Of a DNA stretch of 64,000 bases, positions 34,759 to 43,002 are shown piece after piece; the stretch's first letter is position 1; each line of letters opens with the position of its first letter. The DNA comes from Rhodoferax lithotrophicus. Lineage in GTDB: Bacteria > Pseudomonadota > Gammaproteobacteria > Burkholderiales > Burkholderiaceae_C. The translations under genes were made by a program, and so were the position numbers. The notes below the pieces were generated by a model. The model saw nothing but the letters and a program-made list of their open reading frames with translations, did no database searches and had not been told where the DNA came from. The DNA lies in the NCBI RefSeq assembly GCF_019973615.1, contig NZ_AP024238.1, positions 2,997,989 through 3,061,988 of the forward strand, given 5' to 3'.

Positions 34759-34968
34759 ATGAACCCAACCACATGGATGATGGTCATCACATTCACCTTG
34801 TGTCTCACCACGGGCTGCTCTTCCGAGCAGCTTTATGCGGCAGGCCGCAATGCTCAACGCACAGAATGTTTGAAACAACCCGACCAGGAACGGCAAAGTC
34901 GCTGCTTCAAGGATGCCGGTATTTCCTACGACCAATACAAGCGCGCAACAGAGTCGGCAACCCAATGA
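34759..34968 (+). CDS. small lipoprotein
   Basis: A 69-residue predicted lipoprotein with lipobox TTGC (Cys20). The mature part has two further cysteines (RTECLKQ and SRCFKDA), likely a disulfide, and ends in a helical YDQYKRATESATQ. The frame extends upstream to 34546, but only the ATG at 34759 gives a signal sequence. Function unknown. Confidence 0.65.
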   Translation: MNPTTWMMVITFTLCLTTGCSSEQLYAAGRNAQRTECLKQPDQERQSRCFKDAGISYDQYKRATESATQ

Positions 34969-35010
34969 GTTCCGGCCCATACCAGGCTTGAGTTTTATAT
35001 GAAAAATTAA

Positions 35011-35057
35011 CTTCTAGCGCTTGTCAATAAAGCGCTAGAAGCTATTTATTTTGTAGC
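35011..35057. repeat. best-preserved copy of the 47-bp repeat
   Basis: The first 31 bases form a perfect 12-bp stem: CTTCTAGCGCTT, a seven-base loop and AAGCGCTAGAAG. A second, short stem GCTA/TAGC closes the right end. It sits 43 bases after the lipoprotein stop codon, between convergent genes. Confidence 0.92.
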
Positions 35058-35144
35058 GTCTGGACAACATCAGAGTCTGATGCCGGGCTTCAACATGCTC
35101 AGCCCGAACCATCTTGGGGACTGAGCTTGTGGAATCTGCTCGGC

Positions 35145-35432
35145 TTAAACCTGCGACTTGAAATAGTGAAACGAATGGGTAAAGGCATCTCGCACCTTGT
35201 CCATCTCGGTCACCATGTTGTCCCAGGTGTCTTCGCTGGCGAGTTTGATTTCTTCAAACTTGGTCAGCGCCAGCTTGGATTGATGGCGCAGCTTGCGCAT
35301 TTCTTCAAAGTAGGCATTCCGTGCATCACCTTTGGCCTCCTGGGCTTTGACTTCGATTTTGTGCAAGTTGGCATTGAGCTCATCAAGCTGCGTTTTCATG
35401 GCTTCAATGTAAGCATTGTGGGGGGTGGTCAT
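35145..35432 (-). CDS. coiled-coil protein, paralogue of the gene at 6306
   Basis: A 95-residue helical protein. It shares with the 6306-6653 product the order YIEAMKTQLDELNANL, a KAQEAKGDAR segment, MRKLRHQSKLA and a closing block of TWDNMVTEMDKVRDAFTHS. It lacks the charged tail of that protein. The end coincides with the end of the envelope gene block; it lies 52 bases after ompA-like gene on the same strand. Function unknown. Confidence 0.8.
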   Translation of the reverse strand: MTTPHNAYIEAMKTQLDELNANLHKIEVKAQEAKGDARNAYFEEMRKLRHQSKLALTKFEEIKLASEDTWDNMVTEMDKVRDAFTHSFHYFKSQV

Positions 35433-35484
35433 GGGGATAACTCCTTGAATGAAGAAATGGGTGTGAACAAACGGTGGCTCTGGT

Positions 35485-36420
35485 TTAGCGGGCCATCAGC
35501 TTGCCGCTGTCGTCCGACAGGATGATTTCGACGCGGCGATTCAGCTGGCGGTGGGCAACGGTGTCGTTGGCGGCCACCGGGTAAGACTCGCCATAACCAC
35601 GCATGGCGATGCGCTCAGGGGCTACCCCCAGGTCTAGCAGCGCACTGCGCACCGCGTTGCCGCGGCGTTCAGACAAGGCCTGGTTGTGCGCGGCGGCACC
35701 AGTGCTGTCGGCAAAGCCTTCCACCAGCACATTGCGGCTGGGGTTTTGCTGCAGCACCGTGGCCAGCTTTTCAGCCATGCGGATGCCATCCGCATTCAGG
35801 CGAGCCAGATCCGTGCCAAACAACACATCCCCGAGGGTGATGACGATGCCGCGCTCGGTCTTTTGGGCCGCCAGATCGGTCAACTGGGCTTGTAATTGCG
35901 CGGCGCGGGCATTGGCTTCCTGCGCCTGGCGCTGGGCGATGGCGGCATCCACCTGGGCGATCTCGGTTCCACGCTGTGCCTGGGCCGCCGCACCTTGGGC
36001 CAGCAATGCGGCTTGTTTGGACTGGTCAGCGCTGAGGTTGGCAGCATTGGCTTCGTTGGTGCGCTGGTCCAGCCGGATTTGATCGCGTGCTTTGCCCGCA
36101 TTGGCCACTTCTGCTTCAGCCGCTTTTTGTTTGGCGACTTCTTGCGTCAGGGCAATTTTTTGCTTGGCCAGGTAAGCCAGCTTGTCGATGTTGTCGACAC
36201 TGCCGTTGTGGTTGGCCACAGTGTTGGCCTGCTCCAGGGCATCACCGGCTTGCTTCAGCTCCATGGGGGCGTAACGTGCCACCGTGGGATCGTTCTGGGC
36301 CTGTTGATAGTCACTGCGGGTTTGATCCAGCAAGGTGGTGGTGTTGGGAATGGAGCCGCAGGCACTGATGAGGGCGGCTATGGCCAGCAGAACGGGGGTG
36401 GTGTAAATGTGTTTCATCAT
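35485..36420 (-). CDS. OmpA family lipoprotein with DUF4398 region
   Basis: A 311-residue lipoprotein (lipobox ISAC, Cys21). Residues of about 30-95 form a DUF4398-type helical segment (YAPMELKQAGDALEQAN), followed by a long Ala/Gln-rich coil (about 95-190) and a C-terminal OmpA peptidoglycan-binding domain (VLFGTDLARLNADG, VEGFADSTGAAAHNQALSERR, RGYGESYPVAANDT, NRRVEIIL). It should link the outer membrane to the cell wall. Start at ATG 36420; another ATG follows at 36417. The DUF4398 gene upstream is 35 bases away. Confidence 0.9.
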   Translation of the reverse strand: MMKHIYTTPVLLAIAALISACGSIPNTTTLLDQTRSDYQQAQNDPTVARYAPMELKQAGDALEQANTVANHNGSVDNIDKLAYLAKQKIALTQEVAKQKAAEAEVANAGKARDQIRLDQRTNEANAANLSADQSKQAALLAQGAAAQAQRGTEIAQVDAAIAQRQAQEANARAAQLQAQLTDLAAQKTERGIVITLGDVLFGTDLARLNADGIRMAEKLATVLQQNPSRNVLVEGFADSTGAAAHNQALSERRGNAVRSALLDLGVAPERIAMRGYGESYPVAANDTVAHRQLNRRVEIILSDDSGKLMAR

Positions 36421-36455
36421 GGTCAATCTTGAAGTGGGAAGAAAGGTGGGGCGGG

Positions 36456-36836
36456 TTACTGCATGTTGCGGTCAAGTTCTTCGCGCAACACCCGGATGTC
36501 GTCTTGCAGGGCATCTGCGGCAGCCTGCGCCTTGGCAGAATTGGCTTTGCTTTGTGCCAGCTTGGCATCGGCTTGTGCCTGGGCTGCCAGGTCGATGGCC
36601 AACTTGTAATCTTTGCTGGCCATGGCTTTGTTGGCCAGTGCCAGCTTGCTGCGAGCCCCGGCCATTTCAGCTGGTGCAAACTCGGCGCCATCGGCACCGG
36701 CAGCGTTGTCTACCGCGGCCTTGGACACGGCCACATCCGCCGTTGCAGGTGTTTTTAAACTGCTGCAGCCAGCAGTCAGTACCAGGGTGACCACACACAG
36801 GGCCAGGGCCCAGGGTTTTGAACAAGTCGTCATCAT
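36456..36836 (-). CDS. DUF4398 lipoprotein
   Basis: A 126-residue lipoprotein with lipobox region LTAGC (Cys24), then a helical DUF4398 domain (FAPAEMAGARSKLALANKAM) and a coiled C-terminus ending VLREELDRNMQ. It duplicates in short form the middle of the OmpA-like protein encoded next, and the two are probably one operon and partners in the same envelope structure. GGAGA precedes the paired ATG codons at 36836 and 36833. Confidence 0.85.
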   Translation of the reverse strand: MMTTCSKPWALALCVVTLVLTAGCSSLKTPATADVAVSKAAVDNAAGADGAEFAPAEMAGARSKLALANKAMASKDYKLAIDLAAQAQADAKLAQSKANSAKAQAAADALQDDIRVLREELDRNMQ

Positions 36837-36987
36837 TTATCTCCAGTGAGCTCAATATCAAACGTGAAATTACTTTTGATGTCTTCGGTTATAGGGGGCA
36901 GCGCCCTGTGGGTCTGTGTGCTGCTGCACACAAATGTCCGGGTTCACATCCAGGCGCTACGCGGTTGGAGCGTGCGGCGCCAGGGCC

Positions 36988-38067
36988 TCACTCAAGGTGG
37001 CCCTGCGTTTTGACATGGATGTGCCACACGGCCATGAACATGGCGGCAATCACCGGCCCAAGCACAAAGCCATTGATGCCAAATACCGCCATGCCGCCCA
37101 GGGTGGTGATCATCACGATGTAGTCCGGCATGCGGATGTCTTTGCCCACCAGAATGGGGCGCAGCAGGTTGTCCACCAAGCCAATCACCAGCAGGCCATA
37201 GGCGGTGAGTGCCAGGCTTTTACCCAGCTCGCCAGCCAGCAAAAAATACAGCGCCACCGGCACCCACACCAGGCCAGCGCCAATGGCGGGTAACAATGAC
37301 AGAAAGCCCATCAGCACCGCCCAAAGTAATGCGCCGCTGACCCCCAACACCCAGAACGCCAGGCCACCCAAGGCCCCCTGGATGGCCGCCACCAGCAGGT
37401 TGCCTTTGACGGTGGCACGAATCACGGTGGTGAATTTCTCCAGCAGCGCCTTTTTGTGTTCCGGGGCCAGCGGCACGGCCTGCCACAACGCATGCACCAC
37501 GGCATTGCCATCACGAATCAGGAAAAAAGCCAGATACAGCGTGATGAACACACTGGCCACAAATTCAAACGTGTTTTGCCCGATGCTGAAGGTTTGGGTG
37601 GCAATAAATTGGGTGCCCTGGGTGAGCGCAGCCGTCAAACGGCGTTGCAAGGTGTCAAAGCTGACCAGGCCAAAACGATCCAGTATGTGGGTGACCCAAC
37701 TCGGAAGTGCATCAAACAAGCCATGAAAATACTGTGCCGGGTTGAGCTCACCCGACTGCAAGCGCTGGTAAATCCAGGCCGCTTCACGCACCAGGGAAGA
37801 GGCTACCAGTGCCAGTGGCAGCACCACAATCACCAGCACCGTCAGCAGCGTGATCAGGGCCGCCACGGTGGGCCGGTGGCTGACGCGGGGCAGCAACCAC
37901 CGGTAGAGCGGCGTAAACAGCAGCGCAATGATCGACCCCCACATGATGGCCCCGTAAAACGGCAGCAGGATGGCCCCCAGCGCCAGAGCGGCCGCCACCA
38001 GCAGTAGCGGAAGCGCCCGGTTTTTCCGTGAGGCGGGTGGAATGGCAGGATGAGGATCAGCCATCAT
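36988..38067 (-). CDS. AI-2E family transporter
   Basis: A 359-residue membrane protein with about eight hydrophobic segments, two of them paired at the start and a long amphipathic middle (residues about 95-150). The family signature region GVSGALLWAVLMGFLSLLPAIG and the end motif LGGMAVFGINGFVLGP are present. The family was linked to autoinducer-2 export, but several members act as sodium or other exchangers, so the substrate is open. It overlaps the upstream gene by ATGA. Confidence 0.88.
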   Translation of the reverse strand: MMADPHPAIPPASRKNRALPLLLVAAALALGAILLPFYGAIMWGSIIALLFTPLYRWLLPRVSHRPTVAALITLLTVLVIVVLPLALVASSLVREAAWIYQRLQSGELNPAQYFHGLFDALPSWVTHILDRFGLVSFDTLQRRLTAALTQGTQFIATQTFSIGQNTFEFVASVFITLYLAFFLIRDGNAVVHALWQAVPLAPEHKKALLEKFTTVIRATVKGNLLVAAIQGALGGLAFWVLGVSGALLWAVLMGFLSLLPAIGAGLVWVPVALYFLLAGELGKSLALTAYGLLVIGLVDNLLRPILVGKDIRMPDYIVMITTLGGMAVFGINGFVLGPVIAAMFMAVWHIHVKTQGHLE

Positions 38068-38519
38068 CGTGATCCTGGGGGATGCCCCTCGTGCGGCTGC
38101 GGTGTCAGGCGCAGCATCACTTCAGACATCAGCTTGGGCAACACCCCGGCCAATAAAGCCGAAGTGCTGAACCAACGCCATGGGCGCACCCCAACCAGCA
38201 CCGCGCCAACGACAGCGGCACCCATCACCAACCTGTAGGGATGACGCTGGGCCACAGGCTGCAAAACCGCCGTGGCGGTGTCCGCCAGCAGCAGCCAGGC
38301 AACCCGCAAAGGTTGGCCAGTCCACCAGCGCTGAAACAGCTCCAGCAGTATCTGGGCCTCTGGTGTGCTGCTCTTGAGGTCGGCCCGCAGGCGGGCTGCC
38401 AAGGTTTCCGAACTCAGGCCAGAACCCGGCTCAGACCGGGCATCGATGAGACGTAGCGCATGGCGCAATTGCTCGCGCGATGCGATCAGCCGCTCATTGG
38501 CCGTCAGTTCGGTGCTCAT
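38064..38519 (-). CDS. hypothetical protein of the DUF883/holin-like operon
   Basis: A 151-residue protein with a helical soluble N-terminus (LTANERLIASREQLRHAL) and a weakly hydrophobic stretch at about 98-125 (LVMGAAVVGAVLVGV). It overlaps both neighbours by four bases. Position after a holin-like gene and a DUF883 gene recalls the yqjD-yqjE-yqjK order of enterobacteria, but sequence similarity to YqjK is not evident to me. Confidence 0.65.
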   Translation of the reverse strand: MSTELTANERLIASREQLRHALRLIDARSEPGSGLSSETLAARLRADLKSSTPEAQILLELFQRWWTGQPLRVAWLLLADTATAVLQPVAQRHPYRLVMGAAVVGAVLVGVRPWRWFSTSALLAGVLPKLMSEVMLRLTPQPHEGHPPGSR

Positions 38520-38896
38520 GGCGGGTCCAGAGCGCGAAGCATGGCCAGATCAGCATTGATTTGCCGACTCAAGTTGGAGAACGCCTGCGTCTGATTTTTT
38601 TGGCTCGCCAGAACAAAGCCCAGCACGGCGATGGCAAGCGGCAAGAGGGGGGTCACCCAAAGCGCCCAAACCGCATGAATTGGCATCTGGGGCGTGACCG
38701 CCCACAACATCACGGCCACCCCACCGAGCACCACGGCGGTGATCAGGCCACACCAGGCCACGGCCTGCCAAACAAGCTGTTTGAGCCATGCACTACGGGC
38801 CAGGCCAAAATCTTCCTGGCAAAGTGCTGCATAGGCCTGCGCATGGTCCACCAACAATTGTGGCCGGGTAGCCAACAAGACAAGCAGGGGGTGCAT
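38516..38896 (-). CDS. YqjE/holin-superfamily-like membrane protein
   Basis: A 126-residue protein with two hydrophobic segments (about 45-68 and 78-98) joined by a short loop, flanked by helical ends. This matches the small PF07332-type proteins that sit beside DUF883 genes; despite the holin name they are chromosomal membrane proteins, not lysis factors. It overlaps the downstream gene by ATGA and starts 20 bases after the DUF883 stop. Confidence 0.7.
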   Translation of the reverse strand: MHPLLVLLATRPQLLVDHAQAYAALCQEDFGLARSAWLKQLVWQAVAWCGLITAVVLGGVAVMLWAVTPQMPIHAVWALWVTPLLPLAIAVLGFVLASQKNQTQAFSNLSRQINADLAMLRALDPP

Positions 38897-38916
38897 AAGG
38901 AGCTAGCAGCGGTGCA

Positions 38917-39297
38917 TCAACTGCGGTGACGGCTGTGGCTGAACAGGCTGATCAACGCCATGAGTGCCGCCCCGGTGGCTGCCGCAATCAGCACCGACTT
39001 GACCGGGTCATGCTTGATATAGGCCACCGTACATTCCGAGGCATGTTCGGCCTTGAGGCGCAGTTGGTGAGAGGACTCACGCACACTGTCCACACCACGC
39101 TGTGCCAACGCGCTGACTTGTTCACCGGTACGCGCTGCCAGCGGCAAGGTTTGCAGCCGCAGGTCGTGGATGGCATCGGTGAGCATTTTCAGCGCGTCAT
39201 TGGCCACTTGCTCGGTTGATTGGAGGGCTTTGTCAGCGCCTTGTTCGGCCTTCTCAAGCAGGCTGCTGGGGGATGGGTCGGAATTATTAAAGTGCAT
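38917..39297 (-). CDS. DUF883 (ElaB/YqjD-like) family protein
   Basis: A 126-residue protein: a long amphipathic helix region followed by a C-terminal membrane anchor (SVLIAAATGAALMALISLF) after the typical DPVKSV. ElaB and YqjD are stationary-phase proteins that attach to ribosomes or protect the membrane. It opens the operon of four small genes ending with the AI-2E family transporter. Confidence 0.85.
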   Translation of the reverse strand: MHFNNSDPSPSSLLEKAEQGADKALQSTEQVANDALKMLTDAIHDLRLQTLPLAARTGEQVSALAQRGVDSVRESSHQLRLKAEHASECTVAYIKHDPVKSVLIAAATGAALMALISLFSHSRHRS

Positions 39298-39346
39298 GGG
39301 GAATCCTTCAGGATAGTGAAATGAAACAGGGGAGTTCTACAAAAGC

Positions 39347-39967
39347 TCAAGGCTTGCCAAAGTTGGCTTTGGCATCAGACAAGCAGTTGTCTTTGGTGGT
39401 GGATGCAAAGGCATCACATTTCTCTTTTTCAAGTTTGTATTGCGCTTCACGCTTTTCGGCAGATGCATCACGGCGCACCTCGGCCACTTCGCTGCTGGCC
39501 TTGGCTTTGGCGGCACTTGTTTTGTCATTGGCGGTGGCATTCACCACCGAGGTTTTCATTTGCACCTTGGCATCGGCCTTGGCCGCAATCAGGGCCGCCT
39601 TGGCCTCTTTGATACAGACATCTTTGGGGTTGCCAGCCAAGTCATCACACGTTTGTTTGGCCACCTCATACACTGCTTCGGCCTGGGCTAAGCGCACCTC
39701 ATATTGCGATTTGGCACTGTGTTTGTAGCCGTTATACAGCTCTGCCACGGCCACTTTTTCCTTGCCTTTGGCCTGGGCCACACAAATGTCTTTGGCATTG
39801 CTGGCCAACGAAGCGCAGGATTTTTTCTCGGCCGAGTAATCGGTTTTGATCTTGGTCTTGCCCGTTTGATAGTCGCTGTACGACATGGTTTGAGCAAAAC
39901 CGGTGGTGGCGAGCATCCAGCTGGCGGCCAAAGCCAGCAAACTGAACTTGAGGTGATGAACTTGCAT
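39347..39967 (-). CDS. exported protein with three Cys-pair repeats
   Basis: A 206-residue secreted or periplasmic protein; the signal peptide ends at GFAQ (residue 25). The mature part is helical, rich in Ala and Lys, and contains three copies of a C-x(10)-C unit: CASLASNAKDIC, CDDLAGNPKDVC and CDAFASTTKDNC, each followed by an Ala-Lys helix. The Cys pairs could form disulfide-clamped turns. The start at 39967 is used because it gives the signal peptide. No family recognised. Confidence 0.75.
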   Translation of the reverse strand: MQVHHLKFSLLALAASWMLATTGFAQTMSYSDYQTGKTKIKTDYSAEKKSCASLASNAKDICVAQAKGKEKVAVAELYNGYKHSAKSQYEVRLAQAEAVYEVAKQTCDDLAGNPKDVCIKEAKAALIAAKADAKVQMKTSVVNATANDKTSAAKAKASSEVAEVRRDASAEKREAQYKLEKEKCDAFASTTKDNCLSDAKANFGKP

Positions 39968-40081
39968 GCAGATTCCTTGAAGTGAGAGTGACATCGCCAG
40001 CCAATTGGCTGCGAAGGACTCAGGTTAAAAGGAAGTCAAGGCCCGGTCTGTACGCTTGCGCACGTAGCGTGACATGACCGC

Positions 40082-40101
40082 GGGCCCTCTAAAGAGGACC
40101 C
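40082..40101 (-). terminator. weak hairpin after cobC
   Basis: GGGCCCTCTAAAGAGGACCC folds into an eight-pair stem with one mismatch immediately after the cobC stop. No T-run follows, so it is at most a candidate end for the cobalamin operon. Confidence 0.35.
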
Positions 40102-40104
40102 AGA

Positions 40105-41106
40105 TCAGCCGTGCAGGACACACCTCAACGCATCCTGCGCGGGTGGCCCAAGCACCCCGAGCCGCACCCAGCCGGGCAAGCCAAATGACGTGGCATCACG
40201 CAGCTTGATGCCGTGGTCGGCGCGCAAGGCCTGCCCGTCCAGGGGCTGTGGCGGCTTGGCGCAAAAGAAGTTGGTGTCGCTGGGCTGAACCTGCCAGTCC
40301 ATGGCTTGCAACAGGTCGATTTGTCTGGCTTTCCAAACACGCAACACCGACACCGCCTCAGCCAGCCATGCTTGCACCTGCGGGCTGACCCACGCCGTCA
40401 GCATGGCCACACCGTGTGCCCCGACAGGCCAGGAGGGGGCCAGCTGGTTCAAGGCAGAAACCGTGGCATCAATTTGCCCTTGAACCCTTTCCTGATCTAC
40501 ATAAGGCGCTATCACATATGCAGCGCGCACCCCTGTCAACCCCAACGCTTTGTTGGGGGTAAACAGTTGCCAGACCTGGTCAAGCTGGGTGGCCGTCAGA
40601 CTGCTGGCACCGCTCAAACGCAGAGGCTCATAAGCCCGGTCAAGCACCACCAGCCGCCCGGCCAGATCCACAGGCCAAGCCACATGCGCCTGGCCCAAGG
40701 GGCTGGACGGTTCACAGGCCCAGACCAGATGCGCGGCAGCGGGCCGCTCAGCCTGGGCCAAACCCCAAGCGTGTGCGGCCTGGGCGTAATCACCGTAGGC
40801 GTGGGCAGGCCAATGCACGGTGGGCACAGAGGCGGCACCGGCACGACGCGCCACCCAGGCCGTGATGCGAAAGATGAACTCGCTGGCACTGCCCGCCAGC
40901 ACAATGCGCTCAGCACTCACCGCATGAAATGCGGCCAGACGCGCACGTAAATCAACATAACGGGCATCCGGGTAGTGCCCCGCATCGGCTTGCTGAAGCG
41001 CCAGCAAGGCTGGTGGACAAGGGCCGCAGGCGTTGCTGTTGGTCGAGAAATCATGCGTGGGCACCCCCAACGCATCCGTGCCCCCATGTGTGCGTGCAGA
41101 CATCAT
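40105..41106 (-). CDS. cobC: threonine-phosphate decarboxylase-like aminotransferase
   Basis: A 333-residue fold-type I PLP enzyme. The Lys that binds PLP is in LFTPNKALGLTGVRAAY, and TNSNACGPCPP and HYPDARYVDLRARL lie in the N-terminal part. In cobalamin synthesis the protein makes aminopropanol phosphate from threonine phosphate or forms part of the nucleotide loop step. It overlaps cbiB by ATGA and is the last gene of the B12 operon. The symbol varies (cobC in Pseudomonas, cobD in Salmonella). Confidence 0.88.
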   Translation of the reverse strand: MMSARTHGGTDALGVPTHDFSTNSNACGPCPPALLALQQADAGHYPDARYVDLRARLAAFHAVSAERIVLAGSASEFIFRITAWVARRAGAASVPTVHWPAHAYGDYAQAAHAWGLAQAERPAAAHLVWACEPSSPLGQAHVAWPVDLAGRLVVLDRAYEPLRLSGASSLTATQLDQVWQLFTPNKALGLTGVRAAYVIAPYVDQERVQGQIDATVSALNQLAPSWPVGAHGVAMLTAWVSPQVQAWLAEAVSVLRVWKARQIDLLQAMDWQVQPSDTNFFCAKPPQPLDGQALRADHGIKLRDATSFGLPGWVRLGVLGPPAQDALRCVLHG

Positions 41107-42086
41107 GTGTTGCCCAAGCCCATGGATGCTACAAAATACAGAGCTATCAGTGCAATTGGAATAAGCACTAGAAGCATTTTTGAGGCATAAACCAAGGCAC
41201 GCGCCACATGTTCCGCCTGCGGTTCATGGCCCTCAGCGTTCAGGGTGTAGACCCCTGGCTTGCCGAGTCGAACATTCAATGCCAGTGCCATCGCGGCCAT
41301 AGGCCAACCGCTGTTGGGCGAAGGTGTCCGTTGGGCCTGCAACCGCAGCGGGTGTAAGGGCACCCCCAAGCACAGCGCCAGCAGCCAGCCGGTCAAGCGT
41401 GCAGGCAGCCAGTTCAACACATCGTCAGCACGTGCCGCCCACTTGCCCGCCCATTCCCAGTTCTGGCCTTTGTAGACACCTCGGTAGCCCCACATGGCAT
41501 CTGCCGTATTGGCAAAGCGGTACAGCGCCACACCGGGCAACCCCCACAGCACAAACCAGAAAATTGGTGCCACCACCGAGTCGTTCAGGTTCTCGGCCAG
41601 CGACTCGATGGCGCTCTCCCGCACCTGCGCCTGGCTCAGGGCGGACACGTCGCGGCTCACCAGCCAGCTCAGGCGTTCACGCCCCGCGTCGAGCGACTGG
41701 GCCAGAGCCGCCTCGACCGCCTGCACTTCGTTGTGCAGCATGGCCCAGGCCAGCAAAGGTTTGAGCAGCAGTGCCATCAGCAAGACAGACAGCCCGAACC
41801 ACAATCCTGTCAGGGCGGCCTGCAATACCCAAGCCGCTCCTGAAAAAAGAGCTGCTCCGGCACACCAATAAAGGGCTGCAAGCCAAAATGACTTGAAATC
41901 TGTGTGCCCCGCTGGCAGCGTGATGCGCAGCACCCGTTGCCCAGCCCAGTGCAGCCAATACCCCATCCACACCACCGGATGCAGGCGCACCGGCGGTTCG
42001 CCGCAGTAACGGTCTATCAGCAATGCCAGGCACAGCGCACATCCGGTGGTGAAGGCTTGCAGCGGGAGGGTTAACAGCTCAGGCAT
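41103..42086 (-). CDS. cbiB: adenosylcobinamide-phosphate synthase
   Basis: A 327-residue membrane protein that joins the aminopropanol arm to adenosylcobyric acid. It shows RLHPVVWMGYW near the N-terminus, ESLAENLNDSVVAPIFW and YRGVYKGQNWEWAGKWAARADD in the middle. The last 17 residues (LLVLIPIALIALYFVAS) are encoded by a copy of the 47-bp repeat and provide the final hydrophobic helix. The start at 42086 has AGG at better spacing than the ATG at 42092. Also called cobD. Confidence 0.92.
   Translation of the reverse strand: MPELLTLPLQAFTTGCALCLALLIDRYCGEPPVRLHPVVWMGYWLHWAGQRVLRITLPAGHTDFKSFWLAALYWCAGAALFSGAAWVLQAALTGLWFGLSVLLMALLLKPLLAWAMLHNEVQAVEAALAQSLDAGRERLSWLVSRDVSALSQAQVRESAIESLAENLNDSVVAPIFWFVLWGLPGVALYRFANTADAMWGYRGVYKGQNWEWAGKWAARADDVLNWLPARLTGWLLALCLGVPLHPLRLQAQRTPSPNSGWPMAAMALALNVRLGKPGVYTLNAEGHEPQAEHVARALVYASKMLLVLIPIALIALYFVASMGLGNT
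41128..41174. repeat. copy of the 47-bp repeat inside the 3' end of cbiB
   Basis: GCTACAAAATACAGAGCTAT then AAGCACTAGAAG aligns without gaps with the other copies. Read on the minus strand it is translated as the closing helix of CbiB, in the one phase that is open in the repeat. Confidence 0.85.
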
Positions 42087-43002
42087 CAGCATCCTGTGTT
42101 TTGGTGTGTGCTCTGCGCCCCGCATGGGGCGAAGTGCGCTTGACCGCCTGGTCTGACAAGCACTGCGCCATCAGCCGTGCACCTTCGGCCATGCGCGGGC
42201 CGGGGCGCACCAGCACGTCGGACTGCTTGGTGGTGAACACACACAGGTGCTGCTGGCGGATGGCACGCATGCTCTGCCAGCCGGGGCGCTGCCCCATGTT
42301 GTCAACGCTGCGCTGGCCGATCATGATCACATCCGGGTTGGCGCGCACGATGTATTCGGGATTGAGTTTGGGAAACGGCCCCAGCTTGGCCGGAATGATG
42401 TTTTTCACACCCAGGCGGGTCAAGGTTTCGCCAATAAAAGACCGCTCTCCCGCACCATAAGGGCCGGGGTTGACTTCAAAATAAACCCGCAGAGAGGCCA
42501 CACCTGGGGGCAACGACTGAGCCGCAGCCTGCGTGCCCGCGTCGATCACCCGCCAGATGCGCGCGGCATCCGGCACCGCCAGCACCTGGCCGATTTTTTC
42601 CAGCACACGCTTCACATCGGCATGGGTCTTGGGCTCCAGGGCCAGCACCTTCAGGCCCAGGGCGCGCAGGCGCTCGGCAGCCCGCGAAGAGGTGGCCATC
42701 AGCACCACGTCGGGTTGGAGGGCCACGATGGCCTCGATGTTCGGGTCCAGCCCGCCGCCAACCTGAGGCAGCTTTTGGACGCTGGCCGGGTAGTCTGAAT
42801 AACGGTCAACTCCCACCAGGCGGGCGCATTGGCCGAGTTCACAGACGGTCTCAGTTAATGAGGGCAGCAGGCTGACGATGCGCTGCGGCGGCTGGGTCAG
42901 GGTGATGCGGACACCCCGGTCATCTGTCACCTGATAGGCCTGTGCGGCACTGATGCCCAAGGCACACGCGGCCAGCAACCAGCTGAAAACGGGTTTGTTC
43001 AT
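42079..43002 (-). CDS. BtuF-like periplasmic cobalamin-binding protein
   Basis: A 307-residue substrate-binding protein of the two-lobe, single-helix-backbone type. A signal peptide ends near AAQA (residue 21); SLLPSLTETVCELG and GVDRYSDYP are typical BtuF sequences, followed by ALQPDVVLMATS. It should capture cobalamin or cobinamide for an ABC importer, whose BtuC and BtuD genes are not in the window. The Arg/Lys-rich tail (HAGRRAHTKTQDADA) is unusual. It overlaps cobU by ATGA. Confidence 0.88.
   Translation of the reverse strand: MNKPVFSWLLAACALGISAAQAYQVTDDRGVRITLTQPPQRIVSLLPSLTETVCELGQCARLVGVDRYSDYPASVQKLPQVGGGLDPNIEAIVALQPDVVLMATSSRAAERLRALGLKVLALEPKTHADVKRVLEKIGQVLAVPDAARIWRVIDAGTQAAAQSLPPGVASLRVYFEVNPGPYGAGERSFIGETLTRLGVKNIIPAKLGPFPKLNPEYIVRANPDVIMIGQRSVDNMGQRPGWQSMRAIRQQHLCVFTTKQSDVLVRPGPRMAEGARLMAQCLSDQAVKRTSPHAGRRAHTKTQDADA

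Noticed and set aside
38516..38896. Phage lysis gene (holin)
   Set aside because: It lies in a chromosomal DUF883-type operon without any phage gene.
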